A stretch of DNA of 22,497 bases from NCBI GenBank assembly GCA_019648995.1, contig BLXT01004186.1:2338470-2360966 (forward strand), written 5' to 3'. This stretch comes from Plakobranchus ocellatus (Eukaryota > Mollusca > Gastropoda > Plakobranchidae). The position numbers and the translations under genes were made by a program. Shown in pieces: positions 18,715 to 22,497 of the stretch. The notes under the pieces are model-generated. The model was not told the origin of the DNA. It searched no databases and saw only the letters and a program-made list of their open reading frames with translations. How positions within the stretch are numbered: the stretch's first letter is position 1; every line of letters begins with the position of its first letter.

Positions 18715-19599
18715 ATTTCACTTCAGTATTCGTCCATGTATCGGATCTTCAAAGTTATATTAGTTCATTGTTGAATTATTATGTTGCTAATGTTCTTAGC
18801 TTTTTTTTAAATGTTATTTTGTCTGTGTTTTATTTGAACTTCATCATTATGTTGACTTGATTGCATAGATGTTCTGAGTGGACTTAACCGCTATGTTGGA
18901 ATGAACACGTATGTTTTGTTGTATAAATAATAACATATATTTTTCATTCTATATCGAAATTATTTAAAGGCATGAAATTTTATCACATTGATTATGTTTG
19001 GTTTCTGCTCATAGTTTTAAGTAAAGTGTTTGATTCCAAAGGAGCATAATAAATGATGAAATAGTTTTGTAGAGACTATGTCCAGAGAAGGAGTTAACCT
19101 CAATCTTATGACATATATTTTTTGTCGCATTTTAGCATTTCAGTTCATTTTAACACCATAATTTCTGAACTGTGAGATGTTTAGCCCAGCCAAAGCCGTT
19201 AATTTTCCCAAAATCGTCCAAGTATTACTTTAGCTTTTTGTAAAGCTTTCATAATTATGTTTGATGAAAAGGGGGAAAGTTTTTAAAAATATTCTTACCT
19301 TTCTTTAATGCTTAGATTTTTTAATGAATATATGAAACTTCAAGTTATGTAATCCTTGCCATTTCCGTTAAACGAAGCGTAAAATAGTCCCTCACACTCA
19401 TCACCTTTTTAAGCGAGGCTTAACTCAACAACGCCATGCGGCTCTTTTATCTAAATCTTTGCTCATAGAACTGGATCTTTGCGGGTGCTTGAAATAAAGA
19501 GGAAAAGTACAATAATGACCCTTTGATTTTAAGCTCGCTTCGTCATAAAACATTTTTTTTTAAATTAGAAGCGCTTTGTCTTTCTAGAAATCCTCCAAA
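18715..19599. other. A+T-rich non-coding stretch
   Basis: No gene is supported. It contains ordinary A+T-rich sequence between the hairpin and the 3' end of the minus-strand LINE fragment. The exact LINE 3' boundary is not visible because the C-terminus has decayed. Confidence 0.45.
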
Positions 19600-20711
19600 C
19601 TGTCTAGATTTTGTTCTCAGGCTATTATTGCCACCATTATCTATTGCCCATGAGTTGAGACTTTCAATAAAAGTTATTCTTTGTCTATCACTACAGCGTT
19701 TGCCTTCAATTCTTTCAATAATCGCTAAAAGTTCTAAACGCTTGTGTCGCCAAATGTATCTTAGCAATTGCAGTTGTTTCCGCCTTAAAGTTTTAATTAA
19801 GGGTCGCTCAAATTCAGCTTTTTCCAATGCAGATTCATTGGACATTTTCCGTCCATGATATCCGCATCATTCTACTGATAAACCATATCTCTACTGCTTT
19901 TAGTTTTCTCTGTTTCCATGATTATTGTCCAACACACACTTCCATATAATATAGTACACCATACCTAAATTATTTTTTGATTACCCTTATTTTGTTGTCC
20001 ATACTTATGTTTCTGTTTGCTAGTAATGATTTCATTTTTTTAAATGTATCTTTGGCCATGTCTATTCTTTTTTTATTGTTTCACTTGAGTATCTACCATC
20101 TGATGCTATCAGGCAGCAAAGATATTTGAATTTTGTAGCATCTCTCTTCTCCTTTGCTCATCAGATTTTATCTGGGGTTTCAGAATTTCTTTGAGATAAT
20201 CATTCATTCCGGGTTTTTTTTTTCACATTGAAGGACAGGCCCACTCTTTCGCTCTCTAAAACAAATATTGAAAAACATTTTGAAGTTTTTCTTCCGTTTA
20301 TGCTATTAAAACTATATCATCTGCACACCTGAGATTTTTAAGATTTTCTCCGTTTACTTTAAGCTAGAAACAACCTCTAGATTCCTCAAGTTTATCATTT
20401 CACTACTATAGGTTATAAAGATCAAGAGATATTACATCTGCCTCCCACCTCTTGCATTGGATTTGAAATCATTGTGTTCTGCTTAATATTTGCAGATGCA
20501 GTTTGATCCCAGTATAGGTTTCTAATTACTCTCAGATCTTTACCATCACTGTCTACCTTTTTCTGGCATGTGGAACAGCTCTTCAGGTTTTACTCTGTCA
20601 AAGGCTTTTGAATAATCGAGGAGGCAGATATAGAGGTCTTTTTGATTTTCATTATATCTTTCCTTAAACACCGATAAAGGGAATATTGTGTTTGTAGCCC
20701 TTCCATCAGGT

Positions 20712-20887
20712 ACAGAGACAAACTGTTTGGTGAATATTTCTTGTCTTAAACTCAGGCACAGAGACAAACTGGTGAATATTTCTTGTCTTAAACTCAGGCA
20801 CAGAGACAAACTGGTGAATATTTCTTGTCTTAAACTCAGGCATAGAGGCAAACTGTTTGAGTAATATTTCTTGCATTAAACACTTGC
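20712..20887. repeat. 42-bp tandem repeat inside the LINE RT
   Basis: Four units: 20712-20757 (46 bp), 20758-20799 and 20800-20841 (42 bp each, identical) and 20842-20887 (46 bp, diverged). The outer two share a 4-bp insertion (TTTG) after CAAACTG. On the minus strand one unit reads FVSVPEFKTRNIHQ, and the unit nearest the downstream RT corresponds to the QFGF-like start of the RT fingers. The expansion therefore arose by duplication within the dead element. Confidence 0.9.
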
Positions 20888-20975
20888 TCATTCCGTCATC
20901 AAAACACGCAACAGGTTTATTGATTATTCTATGAAGTTTACATTCTGCTGCCATGGTGTTTAGCCAGTACTATGC

Positions 20976-20992
20976 AAAAAAAAAAAAAAAAA
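20976..20992. repeat. poly-A tract inside the LINE fragment
   Basis: Seventeen A residues (T on the LINE strand) lie exactly between the conserved blocks SGIIPEDPRKS and AECKLHR, where the family has the short VFI-like linker. It is a homopolymer expansion of a T-rich codon run. Confidence 0.85.
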
Positions 20993-21320
20993 CAGATTTA
21001 CGAGGATCTTCTGGGATTATACCACTGTCATGTATTGCATTTAGGAATTTCGCTGTCAGATATATAGTTATCTAAAACTGGTCCTGTAGTTTCTCTATTA
21101 GATACTATTGCTGCCTTTGCCTCCTCTTTAATGATAGTTGAACCCTTTATTGACTAAGAATAAGACTTAATAAAAGCGTTTATTATTATGGGTGTGCAAA
21201 TAGTTCCCACAAACCTACGCACACTCTCACTCATCCAAATAAATAAATCAATGCATTGTTTTAAGGGAATACAAAACATAATACCAATGATTTTTTTATA
21301 AAAAAAACTAAAAGACTTTC

Positions 21321-21415
21321 TATCTTTCTCTTGTATCTCTCTCTCTGTTCCTCTTTGTCTCTTCCTATTTCTCTCTCCCTTTTCCTTATCCCTCCCTTCT
21401 CCCCTCCTTTTCTCG
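21321..21415. repeat. CT-rich low-complexity tract
   Basis: About 95 bp of almost pure pyrimidine on the plus strand (CTCTCTCT, CCCTCCCTTCTCCCCTCC). Apparent Ser/Leu/Pro-rich translation is an artefact of composition. Confidence 0.85.
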
Positions 21416-22192
21416 ATCCACAGTTTAACGCTATCTCTTTATATCGTTTTATGTTTATTTCATATTTGTTAATTGTCTGTGTGTCTATGTGTGTGTTGTT
21501 TGTTTATTTGTTTTATAAATATCCATTGCAGCACAGACTTTTTGCACCGAGATTGCCGTTTTATGTTATCAAAACTTGATTCGATATATCATTATCGATT
21601 TGAAGATTAAGTATTGTAACTATTCTGAGCACATCTACCATACAGTAAACACGGCAAGAGACTATTCTTTAGATTGAATTACGTCCACTAAAGAAGCCTT
21701 AAGCCATGTTTCCAAGTGTAAATAGTAAGCAAAATGCGGGATGCGTAAACTACGTTTTTTTTGTTTTTTTTTTAATGAAAATTCAACAAAAGTGTATCCG
21801 TATGTCTGTGTTGCGTGATGCGAGAGGCATGATGCGAAACATTTAAAAGTATACTGGGCGTTTTTCAATTTTGTTTTGACACGTTTTAAATTGATGGTTG
21901 AATTTTTTTACTTTACAAGACATTCAAATATAAATAGAAGTGAAAGAATTAAAACATAAACAACATATCAATTGTTTTCAGAAACACTTTAATAAATCAG
22001 AGTTTGGCCACAGGATACGAAATAAAGGAGTATTCGTATGTATAGTCATTGTCATTATCCTCATTCTCAAGTAATAAAATAGGCTTTACCTTTGCTACGG
22101 GTGAAGGCCGGATGATTTTCATCAGCCGTGAGGCAATGGACATTGTTGGCAAAGACAAAAAAGTTGGGGAAGAGGGAAGGAGGGAGCAAGAG

Positions 22193-22210
22193 ACAGAGAG
22201 AGAGAGAGAG
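22193..22210. repeat. (GA)n microsatellite
   Basis: A short GA array at the end of a purine-rich run starting near 22161. Confidence 0.85.
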
Positions 22211-22497
22211 TTTTCATTATATCTGTTTTCAGGTTTGGAGGATCAAACCTATCCATATATATAAAAATATCATTTTCTCTTTCTTAAGAAGACTGGAAAA
22301 ATAGAATAGGTCTTTCTTTACATTTCCACGTCTGGTGTTAGTTTATGGCTACATTTTCCAGTAATTTCAGACTGTTATTAGAATCTCTTCTATAATTATT
22401 AAATAGGGATTTTTAAAAAAAATCTGTTCTTCCAGTTAAAAGATATTTAACATTTACAACATCACATTGCACAAGAAGATTGACAAGTAAAACTCCC

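Larger units (their letters stand above)
19600..21144 (-). mobile_element. decayed LINE reverse transcriptase fragment
   Basis: The minus strand, in several frames, gives the reverse-transcriptase order of an endonuclease-RT LINE. IIKEEAKAAI at about 21135 is the linker before the RT. SGIIPEDPRK lies at about 21015 and AECKLHR at about 20950. ATNTIFPLSVFKER and then DLYICLLDYSKAFDRVK follow at about 20695-20600 (the first catalytic Asp motif), and DGKDLRVIRNLYWDQTA at about 20545. LRCADDIVLIA at about 20330 is the catalytic ADD box, with C in place of Y/F. KYL...LIASDGRYSSE follows at about 20110, then RMMRISWTE at about 19870 and FERPLIKTLRRKQLQLL, RIEGKR and RQRITFIESLNSW down to about 19640. 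At least four stops and several frameshifts show it is long dead. It belongs to the same broad family as the insertion at 16003 but lies in the opposite orientation. The endonuclease part is not visible. Confidence 0.9.
21145..22497. other. A+T-rich non-coding stretch with simple repeats
   Basis: No gene is supported. A short less A+T-rich patch at about 22085-22160 (GGTGAAGGCCGGATGATTTT and onward) has no start codon or motif. The stretch contains the CT-rich and GA tracts listed separately and a T-run near 21755-21775. Confidence 0.5.

Overview
The window looks like nuclear DNA from a eukaryote, most likely an invertebrate animal. It is strongly A+T-rich, full of homopolymers and microsatellites (poly-A/T, TA, GA, CA, TTA), and has no bacterial-style gene packing. 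It also carries two decayed non-LTR retrotransposon (LINE) fragments. Dispersed AGATCT/TCTAGA repeats recall gastropod mollusc genomes, but that is only an impression. There is no rRNA, CRISPR array, operon or viral gene that I can recognise.

Layout. 1-4700 is simple-sequence-rich intergenic DNA. It holds a 24-bp palindrome, TA and poly-T tracts, a slightly GC-richer stretch at 2.6-2.95 kb, and a roughly 200-bp tandemly duplicated GA/GT block at 4.29-4.69 kb. 4.7-15.4 kb is A+T-rich, apparently intergenic or intronic DNA. It contains a few isolated exon-like segments with good splice signals, mostly on the minus strand (7.58-7.69, 11.72-12.08 and 12.65-12.77 kb) and one plus-strand pair (14.61-14.98 kb). 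I cannot name the proteins. 15.47-17.34 kb is a field of AGATCT/TCTAGA repeats. It carries a duplicated 51-bp hairpin element and a 5'-truncated LINE insertion (about 755 bp, plus strand) with an 11-bp target-site duplication; the LINE reading frame is broken by an 8-bp tandem duplication.

Directly downstream, 17.43-18.04 kb looks like a compact four-exon plus-strand gene. An ETS-type CCGGAAGT promoter motif is followed by exons that join in phase into a 105-residue protein I do not recognise. It is followed by an 87-codon open frame, an AATAAA signal and a 77-nt imperfect hairpin resembling a microRNA precursor.

19.60-21.14 kb is a second, much more decayed LINE reverse-transcriptase fragment on the minus strand. 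It is from the same broad family as the first, with a 42-bp tandem expansion inside the RT fingers region. The rest is simple-sequence DNA.

No set of genes here forms a pathway or system. The best-supported content is the two LINE fragments, the insertion footprint of the first, the hairpins and the compact gene model. All exon models are by-eye and need transcript evidence.
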